Origin: Nitrosomonas sp.
GTDB taxonomy: Bacteria; Pseudomonadota; Gammaproteobacteria; Burkholderiales; Nitrosomonadaceae
Length of the DNA: 6,021 bases
Reading direction: 5' to 3'
Assembly: GCA_005779435.1 (NCBI GenBank)
Contig: SXJH01000031.1
Span: 1 to 6,021, forward strand
Shown: positions 1 to 6,021 of the stretch, in pieces
Position numbering within the stretch: position 1 is the first letter of the stretch
Layout: every line of letters starts with the position of its first letter
Translations under genes and position numbers: made by a program
The notes under the pieces: generated by a model
The model's input: the letters and a program-made list of their open reading frames with translations, nothing else
Databases searched by the model: none
What the model was told of the DNA's origin: nothing

Positions 1-1484
1 AGTTCGTGCGCGGCGATGCGATAGCCGGTATCTTGATTATGCTCATTACCATCGTGGGCGGTTTGATCGTCGGCGTGATGCAGCACGATATGGAGTTAGG
101 CGCCGCCGCGAAAAATTATACGTTGCTGACCATCGGCGACGGCTTGGTCGGACAAATTCCTTCGCTGATTATTTCGACCGCCGCCGGTATGGTAGTCAGC
201 CGCGTTACCACCGATGAGGATTTGGGCGAGCAGGTGATGAGCCAATTGTTCAATCAGCCGCAAGTTCTGGTGATCACCGCAGTCATCATCGGCATCATGG
301 GATTGATTCCCGGCATGCCGAATTTCGTGTTTCTGCTGATCGCCGCAACGCTGGGCGGTATCGCTTATTCGAAGCGGGCCAAACCCGCTGCGCAGACGCT
401 GCCGACAACAACGCCGGAAGCGCCAACGCTGGAAAGAACCGATGCAAGCTGGGAAGACGTTACGCCGATCGATACCTTGGGGTTGGAAGTGGGTTACCGG
501 CTGATTCCGTTGGTCGATAAAAACCAGCAAGGCGATTTGCTTAAGCGGATTAACGGCATTCGCAGAAAGTTTGCACAAGATATCGGGTTTCTGCCGCCGG
601 TGATTCATATCCGCGATAACCTGGAGCTGAGACCCAATGCCTATCGAGTGACGTTGAAAGGATCGGTCATCGGTCAAGGCGAATCCTATTCCGGCATGTA
701 TCTGGCGATCAACCCGGGCCGTGTCACCATGCAATTGCCCGGCACGGAAACGACCGATCCGGCATTCGGTTTGCCTGCGGTATGGATCGAGGCGAATTTG
801 CGCGAGCAAGCGCAACTTAACGGGTATACCGTGGTTGACGCCAGCACCGTGGTGACGACGCATATTAATCATTTGATTCATTCGTATACCGCCGAGCTGT
901 TGGGCAGACAGGAATTGCAGAAATTGTTCGATCATTTGAATACGCAAATTCCTAAACTGATCGAGGATCTGGTGCCCAAGCTGCTGCCGATGTCGACCGT
1001 GCAGAAAGTGTTGCAGCATTTGCTGGAAGAGGGCGTTCATATACGCGATATGCGCACCATTGTCGAAGTGCTGACCGAGCATGCAACGCAAACGCAAGAC
1101 GCCGTCGAACTGACGGCAAAAGTCAGGGCGGCGTTGGGTCGCGCCATCGTCGATCAGTTTTTCCCAGCCGGTGCGGATATCCAGGTAATGAGCTTGCACC
1201 ACGAATTGGAAAATATTTTGACCCAGGTGATGCAAACCAGCGGTACGCAAGGCCCCGGGATAGAGCCTGGGCTTGCGGATACGTTGTTGCGCGAAGCGCG
1301 TGAAGCCGCTCAACATCAAGAGAAATTGGGATTGCCGATCGTATTGCTGGTTCCCGGCGCGATTCGTTTCCTGCTGGCCAAGTTCCTACGCCGCGCATTA
1401 CCGCAATTGCGGGTATTAGCGCATTCCGAAGTTCCCGATTCGCGAAGAATCAAAATCACTTCCATCGTCGGAGGTAACAAATGA
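1..1484 (+). CDS. flhA: Flagellar type III export gate protein FlhA, 3' part (5' end outside window)
   Basis: FlhA is an inner-membrane protein of the flagellar export gate; its cytoplasmic domain docks export chaperones and substrates. The reading frame is open from the window edge (first whole codon at base 3, reading F-V-R-G-D-A-I-A-G), so the GTG at 6 is an internal valine, not a start. About 493 residues are visible against roughly 690-700 for the family, so about 200 N-terminal residues, including the FHIPEP signature, lie upstream. Counting from base 3: a membrane segment at 6-26, the conserved TIGDGLV and QIPSL motifs at 43-55, a pair of membrane segments at about 87-121, a Pro/Thr-rich linker at 125-155, then the soluble C-terminal domain, with family-typical GRQELQKLFDHL and LPMSTVQKVLQHLLEEGV stretches. 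The stop overlaps the flhF start (ATGA), which implies translational coupling. Identification is firm. Confidence 0.97.
   Translation, partial: FVRGDAIAGILIMLITIVGGLIVGVMQHDMELGAAAKNYTLLTIGDGLVGQIPSLIISTAAGMVVSRVTTDEDLGEQVMSQLFNQPQVLVITAVIIGIMGLIPGMPNFVFLLIAATLGGIAYSKRAKPAAQTLPTTTPEAPTLERTDASWEDVTPIDTLGLEVGYRLIPLVDKNQQGDLLKRINGIRRKFAQDIGFLPPVIHIRDNLELRPNAYRVTLKGSVIGQGESYSGMYLAINPGRVTMQLPGTETTDPAFGLPAVWIEANLREQAQLNGYTVVDASTVVTTHINHLIHSYTAELLGRQELQKLFDHLNTQIPKLIEDLVPKLLPMSTVQKVLQHLLEEGVHIRDMRTIVEVLTEHATQTQDAVELTAKVRAALGRAIVDQFFPAGADIQVMSLHHELENILTQVMQTSGTQGPGIEPGLADTLLREAREAAQHQEKLGLPIVLLVPGAIRFLLAKFLRRALPQLRVLAHSEVPDSRRIKITSIVGGNK
1470..1475 (+). promoter_or_regulatory. Strong ribosome binding site of flhF
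   Basis: GGAGGT lies 5 bases before the ATG at 1481. It sits within the last codons of flhA and is the best Shine-Dalgarno match ahead of any gene here. It fixes the flhF start and suggests FlhF can be translated efficiently in addition to coupling with flhA. Confidence 0.85.
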
Positions 1485-2773
1485 AAGTAAAACGATACCT
1501 TGCAGCCACATCTCGTGAGGCCTTGCGTCAAGTCAAAGAAGAGCTTGGCGACAGCGCCGTTATTTTATCCAACCGCAAAACCAGGGACGGTGTCGAAATC
1601 ATGGCGCTGGCGGATTCCGATATGTCGAATCTGGTGCAATCGGCGCCATCGGCACCGGCATCGCCGTCTCCCGGCATTGCGCAGTATGAGCGAAATCAGG
1701 CGTTCGACGCTGCGGAATCGTATACAAAGTTGATGCCGCCCAACAACGATTCGGTGGAAATGCCCAAGTTATACGGAAACGAGATGTCCGCATCCATGGC
1801 GCGCGACATCATCGCCGAGATTCAGGCGATGAAATCGACGCTGGAAGATCAACTGGCAACCGTTGCCTGGGGAAATTTCACGCAGCGCAGCCCGGAAAAA
1901 GCCAAGCTGCTGCGCACCATGCTGGATTCCGGCTTCAGCCCGTTATTGTCGCGTCGATTGATCGATAAATTGCAGGCCAACGCGGATTATGAGCAGAGCC
2001 TGAAACAGGCGATGTCCGCGCTGGCATACAATCTGCGCACTGCCGCAGCCGACGAAATGATCGAAAAAGGCGGGGTGTATGCATTGGTGGGGCCGACGGG
2101 CGTCGGCAAAACCACGACCACGGCAAAATTGGCTGCGCGTTGCGTTATCCGGCACGGCGCCGATAGGGTGGCGCTGCTGACGACCGACAGTTACCGTATC
2201 GGCGGGCATGAGCAATTGCGCATTTACGGGCAATTGCTCGGTATCCCGGTGCGCACGATCAAAGATACCGAAGATTTGCAATTGACGCTGTCGGAGTTGA
2301 GCCATAAGCACATGGTGCTGATCGATACGGTGGGCATGAGCCAGCGCGATCAAATGGTGGCGCAGCAAATCAGCATGCTGAGCAATTGCGGTACGGACGT
2401 CAAACGCATGCTGGTCATGAGCGCGGCGTCGAACGGCAAAACGCTGGACGAAGTCATTTCGGCCTATGAAAAGAACGGCATTCACGGTTGCGTAATCACC
2501 AAAGCCGATGAGGCGGCGAGCCTCGGCGTGGCATTGGATGTCGTGATTCGCAGAAAGCTGACGCTGCATTATGTCGCCAACGGGCAAAAAGTCCCGGAAG
2601 ATATTCATGCCGCCAATCCGCGTTACTTGTTGCACCGGATTTTTAAGGCAAATGCGAAAGATTCGGCCTTTACGCTACAGGACGCCGAGTTTGCGCTGAT
2701 TATGGCATCGAAGCAAAGCAATGAATTGCACGCACCGGATGAGCGCGCCATTGCGGGATTCAATTATGACTAG
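1481..2773 (+). CDS. flhF: Flagellar biosynthesis SRP-type GTPase FlhF
   Basis: FlhF is a membrane-associated GTPase of the SRP54/FtsY family that marks where a flagellum is built and helps recruit early basal-body parts. The product is 430 residues, a normal length. The N-terminal B domain opens MKVKRYLAATSREALRQVKE and holds GDSAVILSNRK (about 1-45). A low-complexity linker (about 50-95) follows, then the N and G domains. G-domain motifs are clear: P-loop GPTGVGKT (204-211), TTDSYRIGG (234-242), DTVG (282-285, where Ala is more usual than Val at 284) and TKAD (340-343). The start at 1481 is fixed by a strong upstream GGAGGT and by the family-typical MKVKR start. It overlaps flhA by 4 bases and flhG by 8 bases. 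FlhF pairs functionally with FlhG, the next gene. Confidence 0.97.
   Translation: MKVKRYLAATSREALRQVKEELGDSAVILSNRKTRDGVEIMALADSDMSNLVQSAPSAPASPSPGIAQYERNQAFDAAESYTKLMPPNNDSVEMPKLYGNEMSASMARDIIAEIQAMKSTLEDQLATVAWGNFTQRSPEKAKLLRTMLDSGFSPLLSRRLIDKLQANADYEQSLKQAMSALAYNLRTAAADEMIEKGGVYALVGPTGVGKTTTTAKLAARCVIRHGADRVALLTTDSYRIGGHEQLRIYGQLLGIPVRTIKDTEDLQLTLSELSHKHMVLIDTVGMSQRDQMVAQQISMLSNCGTDVKRMLVMSAASNGKTLDEVISAYEKNGIHGCVITKADEAASLGVALDVVIRRKLTLHYVANGQKVPEDIHAANPRYLLHRIFKANAKDSAFTLQDAEFALIMASKQSNELHAPDERAIAGFNYD
2753..2758 (+). promoter_or_regulatory. Likely ribosome binding site of flhG, decides the start
   Basis: GCGGGA lies 7 bases before the ATG at 2766 and is a moderate Shine-Dalgarno match inside the end of flhF. 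The alternative in-frame ATG at 2721 has no comparable purine-rich site. The product from 2766 also begins like known FleN/FlhG proteins, with DQAAGLR close to the N-terminus. Confidence 0.55.
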
Positions 2774-3662
2774 ATTGGTGCAGCAAGATCAGGCGGCCGG
2801 TTTGCGCGATCTGGCGTTATTCCGGGCACCGGATGCGGCGCGCGTGTTCACGATTGCCGGAGGTAAGCCGCGCGTCGGGAAAACCAGCGTAGTCATCAAT
2901 CTGGCCAATGCATTGGCGCAGGACGGCCGACGTGTTTTATTGATCGACGAGAATCCGTGTCATAACAATATTTGCACCAGTTTGGGATTGCAGGCGCGTT
3001 TCGATTTGCTTCATGTGATTCATCGCGACAAACGCATGGATCAAGTGCTGTTGCAGGGGCCGGATAACATTACGATTTTACCCGCCATGCGCGGTATTCA
3101 AGCCTTGAATAAATTAAGCCCGCTTGAGGAGTCGTGGCTTATCAACTGTTTTACGGAGCTGAAGAATGCGGTCGATATCGTATTGATCGATACGGCAATG
3201 ACCGGAACCAGCTATGTATTGCCGCTCAGTTTGGCGTCCGAACATGTTGTTATCGTGATTTCCGGGTCGGCGTCGTCGCTTACCGGAGCTTATGCGCTGA
3301 TTAAGATCATGAATCAGGAGTATGCCAAGCAGAATTTCCTGATTATGGTGAATAAAGTCGATTCGGAAGTCGAGTCGCTGGCGCTGTATCAGAATTTATA
3401 CAAGGTGGCTAGGCAGTATTTGTCGGTGTCGCTTGAGTACGCCGGTTTTATCCCGAACGATGAGAAATTGCGCCAGGCGGGTCAATTATGCCAACCGATT
3501 TTGGAGACACACCCGGTATCGCCGGCGGCGTTAGGTTTCAGGTATTTGGCGCAGAATATTTTGCGTTCGTCGTGCCCGGATAAATTAAGCGGGGGAATTG
3601 ATAATTTTATGCAACGATTGATTCGAACCAGCCATTTGAGCATGGCTAATTTAACGGTGTGA
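2766..3662 (+). CDS. flhG: Flagellar number regulator FlhG (FleN-like, MinD/ParA family), divergent ATPase motifs
   Basis: FlhG/FleN proteins are MinD-like ATPases that limit flagellar number and stimulate the FlhF GTPase. The product is 298 residues, normal for the family. The N-terminal DQAAGLR (8-14) matches the DQAxxLR motif known to activate FlhF. The deviant Walker A is present but altered: K34-P-R-V-G-K39-T40 rather than KGGVGKT, so both lysines are kept. The next motif reads IDEN (60-63) where MinD-type proteins have a D-x-D arrangement, and the DTAAG-like motif reads DTAMTG (142-147). The C-terminal NFMQRLIRTSHL could be the membrane-targeting helix. The start at 2766 is preferred over an in-frame ATG at 2721 because of the RBS and the N-terminal motif. 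It overlaps flhF by 8 bases and ends 5 bases before fliA. FlhG identity rests on context plus fold motifs; whether it hydrolyses ATP is uncertain. Confidence 0.92.
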   Translation: MTRLVQQDQAAGLRDLALFRAPDAARVFTIAGGKPRVGKTSVVINLANALAQDGRRVLLIDENPCHNNICTSLGLQARFDLLHVIHRDKRMDQVLLQGPDNITILPAMRGIQALNKLSPLEESWLINCFTELKNAVDIVLIDTAMTGTSYVLPLSLASEHVVIVISGSASSLTGAYALIKIMNQEYAKQNFLIMVNKVDSEVESLALYQNLYKVARQYLSVSLEYAGFIPNDEKLRQAGQLCQPILETHPVSPAALGFRYLAQNILRSSCPDKLSGGIDNFMQRLIRTSHLSMANLTV

Positions 3663-3667
3663 TTGAT

Positions 3668-4384
3668 ATGTATACAGCAACTGGAACCAGCGAAATTGAT
3701 AAAGAGCAGTTTATTATTGAATTCACGCCATTGGTGAAGCGCATTGCCTATCACATGTTGACGCGCTTGCCGGCGAGCGTGCAGGTTGACGATTTGATTC
3801 AGGCAGGGATGATCGGTTTGCTGGATGCAATCAGCCGGTACGAAGGTTCGTATGGCCGTCAATTCGAGAGTTATGCAGCCCAGCGCATTCGCGGTTCCAT
3901 TTTGGACGAATTGCGTGAAGCCGATTGGCTGCCGCGCAGCATCCGCAAAAAAATGCGCTCGATTGAAACGGCGGTCAGTTTGCTGGAGCAACGCAACGGC
4001 TGTCCGCCAAGCGAGCAGGAGTTGGCCAAAGAACTGAACATGACGTTGGACGAATATCACGAGACATTGCAAAGCGCGCGCGGCGCTCAATTGATTTATT
4101 ACGAGGATTTTCAGCAGGACGACGAAGAGCCTTTTCTCGACCGTCTTTGCTCCGATTCGGAAAGCGATCCGCTCAATGCATTATTGGACGACAATTTCCG
4201 CACGCAACTGATTGCCGCCATCGATAATCTGCCTCCCCGCGAAAAGCAGGTCATGGGTATGCATTACGAGCAGGAAATGAATTTGAGGGAAATCGGCGAA
4301 GTGCTTGGCGTGAGCGAGTCCCGGGTTTGTCAGTTGCATACTCAGGCGATTGCCCGCTTGCGCAGCCGTATGAGAAATATTTGA
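3668..4384 (+). CDS. fliA: Flagellar sigma factor FliA (sigma-28)
   Basis: FliA directs RNA polymerase to late flagellar promoters (filament, stator and chemotaxis genes) and is held inactive by FlgM until the hook is complete. The product is 238 residues, close to E. coli FliA (239). The opening MYTATGTSEIDKEQF is family-typical. Region 2 contains DLIQAGMIGLLDAI (42-55) and the promoter -10 recognition part ADWLPRSIRKKMR (85-97). Region 3 follows (about 98-155). Region 4 has LPPREKQV (188-195) and the helix-turn-helix LREIGEVLGVSESRVCQLH (206-224). The ATG at 3668 is chosen over a GTG at 3659, which only adds M-I-D. No clear Shine-Dalgarno is visible before it, so translation may depend on coupling to the flhG stop 5 bases upstream. 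The stop codon directly abuts the palindromic element that follows. Confidence 0.97.
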   Translation: MYTATGTSEIDKEQFIIEFTPLVKRIAYHMLTRLPASVQVDDLIQAGMIGLLDAISRYEGSYGRQFESYAAQRIRGSILDELREADWLPRSIRKKMRSIETAVSLLEQRNGCPPSEQELAKELNMTLDEYHETLQSARGAQLIYYEDFQQDDEEPFLDRLCSDSESDPLNALLDDNFRTQLIAAIDNLPPREKQVMGMHYEQEMNLREIGEVLGVSESRVCQLHTQAIARLRSRMRNI

Positions 4385-4412
4385 GGAAACGCTGATTCAT
4401 TCGGCGAACGAG
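4385..4412 (+). repeat. Left terminal inverted repeat of the palindromic element
   Basis: 28 bases starting GGAAACGCTGATTCATT and ending ACGAG, immediately after the fliA stop codon. It matches the reverse complement of 4500-4527 at 21 of 28 positions, including the runs CTGATT and ACGAG. Extending both arms outward by 4 bases (TTGA against TTAA) gives 24 of 32. Confidence 0.65.
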
Positions 4413-4448
4413 ATGAAACGCGAGGCGCACGGAACGCAGCAACCGAAA

Positions 4449-4465
4449 CCTATCGACAAGATAGG
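4449..4465. repeat. Central perfect stem-loop of the palindromic element
   Basis: CCTATC, loop GACAA, GATAGG: a perfect 6-base inverted repeat at the exact middle of the 143-base element. In the fliA-motC transcript it would form the tip of a long interrupted hairpin. No T-tract follows, so it does not look like a rho-independent terminator. Confidence 0.6.
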
Positions 4466-4499
4466 CGAGGCGGCGAGTGCCGCGCAACGAAGCGATTCG

Positions 4500-4527
4500 C
4501 TCGTGCAGCCAATTAATCAGTGTCTCC
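4500..4527 (-). repeat. Right terminal inverted repeat of the palindromic element
   Basis: Read on the - strand it starts GGAGACACTGATTAATT and ends ACGAG, mirroring the left arm at 4385-4412. The arm ends 42 bases before the motC start, so sequence for motC expression is limited to 4528-4569 unless the element itself or upstream read-through supplies transcription. Confidence 0.65.
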
Positions 4528-4545
4528 TTAAGTTGTTGTCAAAAT

Positions 4546-4563
4546 ATCCAAATTCCATTGGAT
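4546..4563 (+). promoter_or_regulatory. Small inverted repeat overlapping the presumed motC ribosome binding site
   Basis: ATCCAA, loop ATTCCA, TTGGAT form a perfect 6-base inverted repeat just upstream of motC. The right arm holds the only Shine-Dalgarno-like bases (TGGA, 7 bases before the ATG at 4570), so a hairpin in the mRNA would cover the site. Six A/T-rich pairs make only a weak stem, so regulation is speculative. Confidence 0.35.
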
Positions 4564-4569
4564 GCCGCG

Positions 4570-5328
4570 ATGAATAAAAAGAATAAGATGGATTTGAACA
4601 GCGTTGCCGGTATTTCTCTGGCATTCGCGGCGATTGTCGGCGGGCAAATCCTGGAGGGCGGACATATCGGATCCTTACTGCAGCTTGCGGCCTTTTTGGT
4701 CGTCATGGGCGGGACTGTCGGCGCGGTTTTGCTGCAAAGCCCGGTTAAAGTTTTTGTCAGCGGCATCAAGATGGGCGTGTGGGTTTTTTATCCGCCGGAT
4801 CATTCTCCGCAAAAAATAATCAAGCAAATTGCCGGCTGGGCTTATATTTCACGCAAGGAAGGATTATTGGTGCTGGAAACGCAAATGTTTTCCATTAAAG
4901 ATCCATTGATTAAAAAAGGGCTGCAATTATTAGTGGACGGCAGCCCGCCGGAAAAATTGCGCGAAGCTTTGGAAATCGATATCGCCGCATTGGAAGCGCA
5001 TCGGCGGCAATCCGCGCGAGTGTGGGAGGCTGCGGGCGGTTATGCGCCGACAATCGGGATTTTGGGTGCAGTACTCGGACTCATTCATGTCATGGAAAAT
5101 TTATCCGATCCCGATCTGCTGGGCAGCGGTATCGCGGTGGCTTTTGTGGCGACGATTTACGGCGTGGGATTGGCTAATCTGGTTTTCTTGCCGATAGCGA
5201 ATAAGTTAAAGAGCATTATTAATGAGCAATCGGTGCTGCAAGAAATGATAGTCGACGGATTTGTCGCAATTGCAAACGGCGAGAATCCAAGGCTGATAGA
5301 AAACCGCTTGCAGGGATATCATATTTAA
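4570..5328 (+). CDS. motC: Flagellar stator protein, MotA family (MotC type)
   Basis: MotA-family proteins form the ion-conducting stator with MotB-family partners and push on the rotor protein FliG. The product from 4570 is 252 residues. Four membrane segments are visible: about 11-28, 36-56, 157-176 and 185-209. Prolines 160 (GYAPTIGILGAVLGLI) and 208 (LVFLPIANKLK) match the two conserved channel prolines of MotA. In the cytoplasmic loop R95 and E103 (SRKEGLLVLE) have the same spacing as E. coli R90 and E98, which contact FliG. The start is uncertain: ATG 4570 has a weak TGGA site; ATG 4588 gives the family-like start MDLNSVAGISLAF; the GTG at 4477 lies inside the palindromic element and is unlikely. 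The MotC/MotD assignment, rather than MotA/MotB, rests on sequence resemblance and position downstream of fliA. The partner gene follows after 17 bases. Confidence 0.93.
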   Translation: MNKKNKMDLNSVAGISLAFAAIVGGQILEGGHIGSLLQLAAFLVVMGGTVGAVLLQSPVKVFVSGIKMGVWVFYPPDHSPQKIIKQIAGWAYISRKEGLLVLETQMFSIKDPLIKKGLQLLVDGSPPEKLREALEIDIAALEAHRRQSARVWEAAGGYAPTIGILGAVLGLIHVMENLSDPDLLGSGIAVAFVATIYGVGLANLVFLPIANKLKSIINEQSVLQEMIVDGFVAIANGENPRLIENRLQGYHI

Positions 5329-5345
5329 TTCCGAATCCGGCGCTC

Positions 5346-6021
5346 ATGCTGAAAAATAAACGCAGGCGAAGCGACGACTCGAGCGATAATCATGAGCGCT
5401 GGCTGGTTTCATACGCCGATTTCATAACGCTGCTGTTTGCCTTCTTCGTTGTCATGTATGCCGTTTCATCGGTGAACGAGGGTAAATACCGTGTGCTCAG
5501 TTCGTCGCTGGTGAATGCATTCAAAAGCAATCAATCGCCGAGCTCTCCGCCGTCGTCCGAATTTTCTCCGCTGCAGAATCAATATCCGAATCAAGGCGAC
5601 CCGATCAAATTGACGGAGAATATGAGCGCCCATAAAGCAAAAAAGCAGGAAAAAATGAAGGGCATGGCCAAAAATATCCTGAATGCATTGGAGCCTTTGG
5701 TTAAAGACGGTCAAGTACGGGTTACGCAGAATGCTTTGGGAATTTCCGTCGAAATCAATGCCAGCGTGCTGTTTTCCCCAGGGCAAGCCAGGCTTGCCGA
5801 GAGCTCCAGCCTGACGTTGCAAGCGATTGCGAGTCAAATTAAAGGGCACGAGCACGAAATACGCGTGGAAGGCCATACCGATAACTTGCCGATTCATACG
5901 GAAAATTATCCATCGAATTGGGAGCTGTCATCCGCGCGCGCGAGCAGCGTGATCAGATTGTTTGTGGAAAAAGGGGTCGAGCCGCATCGGCTCACAGTGA
6001 TTGGGCACGGCGAGAATAAGC
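5346..6021 (+). CDS. motD: Flagellar stator protein, MotB family (MotD type), 5' part (3' end outside window)
   Basis: MotB-family proteins anchor the stator to peptidoglycan and carry the ion-binding aspartate. The frame is open from ATG 5346 to the window edge, giving 225 residues. A basic, cytoplasmic N-terminus (MLKNKRRRS) precedes a single membrane helix, about 20-41 (LVSYADFITLLFAFFVVMYA). D25 is the expected ion-binding residue, equivalent to E. coli MotB D32. After the helix, EGKYRVLSSSLVNAF is where the plug region should be, then a Ser/Pro/Gln/Asn-rich linker (61-86). The OmpA-like peptidoglycan-binding domain follows, with VEGHTDNLPI (174-183), NWELSSARA and RLTVIGHGE. The last stretch of that domain and the C-terminal tail are missing. 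No strong ribosome binding site is seen in the 17-base gap after motC, so coupling is likely. The gene is a MotB homologue beyond doubt; the MotD name is less certain. Confidence 0.93.
   Translation, partial: MLKNKRRRSDDSSDNHERWLVSYADFITLLFAFFVVMYAVSSVNEGKYRVLSSSLVNAFKSNQSPSSPPSSEFSPLQNQYPNQGDPIKLTENMSAHKAKKQEKMKGMAKNILNALEPLVKDGQVRVTQNALGISVEINASVLFSPGQARLAESSSLTLQAIASQIKGHEHEIRVEGHTDNLPIHTENYPSNWELSSARASSVIRLFVEKGVEPHRLTVIGHGENK

Larger units (their letters stand above)
4385..4527. mobile_element. Candidate MITE-like element: 143-base imperfect palindrome with terminal inverted repeats
   Basis: The left end begins GGAAACGCTGATT; the right end, read on the - strand, begins GGAGACACTGATT. 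Over 28 bases the two ends match at 21. The inner sequence continues as a weaker palindrome (GAAACGC pairs with GAATCGC read on the other strand). It closes at a perfect 6-base stem (CCTATC / GATAGG, 4449-4465) with its loop centred at 4457, one base from the geometric centre of the element. There is no convincing open reading frame inside. Size, symmetry and intergenic location fit a miniature inverted-repeat transposable element or a related dispersed palindrome. Flanks TTGA and TTAA could be an imperfect 4-base target duplication or an extension of the repeat. No transposase is present, and the parent family was not identified. Confidence 0.6.

Noticed and set aside
1246..1277. Stem-loop CGCAAG-G-CCC ... 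GGGCTTGCG inside flhA as a terminator
   Set aside because: It is within conserved coding sequence, has a bulge and is not followed by a T-tract.
96..1319. 407-codon open frame on the - strand inside flhA
   Set aside because: It is the antisense shadow of a strongly conserved gene. Its product is rich in Arg, His and Gln with no recognisable domain, and there is no RBS or promoter.
1943..2635. 230-codon open frame on the - strand inside flhF
   Set aside because: Antisense shadow of flhF, with His/Arg/Gln-rich composition and no domain.
2721..2765. Upstream in-frame ATG start for flhG
   Set aside because: It lacks an RBS, overlaps flhF by over 50 bases and adds residues not like FleN/FlhG N-termini; ATG 2766 fits better.
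3659..3667. GTG start for fliA adding three residues
   Set aside because: The family N-terminus begins at MYTA (ATG 3668), and GTG 3659 overlaps the flhG stop with no RBS advantage.
3482..4090. 202-codon open frame on the - strand across flhG and fliA
   Set aside because: It spans two well-supported genes on the other strand, and its product resembles no known family.
4251..4487. 78-codon - strand frame running through the palindromic element into fliA
   Set aside because: It straddles the end of fliA and non-coding repeat, is Arg-rich and has no family resemblance.
4528..4565. Promoter for motC (TTAAGTTG as sigma-28 -35, or TTGTCA/TTGGAT as sigma-70)
   Set aside because: The -35-like words are followed by no acceptable -10: GCCGATAA is absent at the right spacing, and TTGGAT matches TATAAT at only 3 of 6 positions.
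5466..5897. 143-codon open frame on the - strand inside motD
   Set aside because: motD is clearly coding here on the + strand, with an OmpA-like domain and a membrane helix carrying the conserved Asp.

Overview
The window is one side of a flagellar gene cluster, all on the + strand. In order it holds flhA (5' end cut off by the window edge), flhF, flhG (fleN-like), fliA, a MotA-family stator gene (motC type) and a MotB-family stator gene (motD type, 3' end cut off). The first four genes are tightly packed: flhA/flhF overlap by ATGA, flhF/flhG overlap by 8 bases, and flhG/fliA are 5 bases apart. The order flhA-flhF-flhG-fliA and the protein sequences point to a Gram-negative beta- or gammaproteobacterium. 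Medium GC content and the style of the proteins suggest a betaproteobacterium, perhaps a Nitrosomonas-like one; this taxon is an inference and was not tested by any search.

Region by region: 1-1484 is the export-gate protein FlhA, with about the first 200 residues missing. 1481-2773 is the SRP-type GTPase FlhF. 2766-3662 is FlhG, a MinD-like ATPase whose nucleotide-binding motifs are unusually altered. 3668-4384 is the flagellar sigma factor FliA (sigma-28). 4385-4569 is the only real intergenic gap (185 bases). Most of it is a 143-base imperfect palindrome with 28-base terminal inverted repeats, which looks like a small non-autonomous mobile element (MITE-like). 4570-5328 is the proton-channel stator subunit MotA/MotC. 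5346-6021 is the peptidoglycan-anchored stator subunit MotB/MotD; it is open to the window edge.

Together the genes cover flagellar type III export (FlhA), placement and number of flagella (FlhF/FlhG), late-gene transcription (FliA) and torque generation (MotC/MotD). In Pseudomonas-type clusters chemotaxis genes lie between fliA and motCD; here they are absent and the palindromic element fills that junction.

I see no RNA gene, CRISPR array, phage gene or clear rho-independent terminator with a T-tract. Apart from the repeat element and the divergent FlhG, this is an ordinary flagellar region, and I found no sign of a new multi-gene system.
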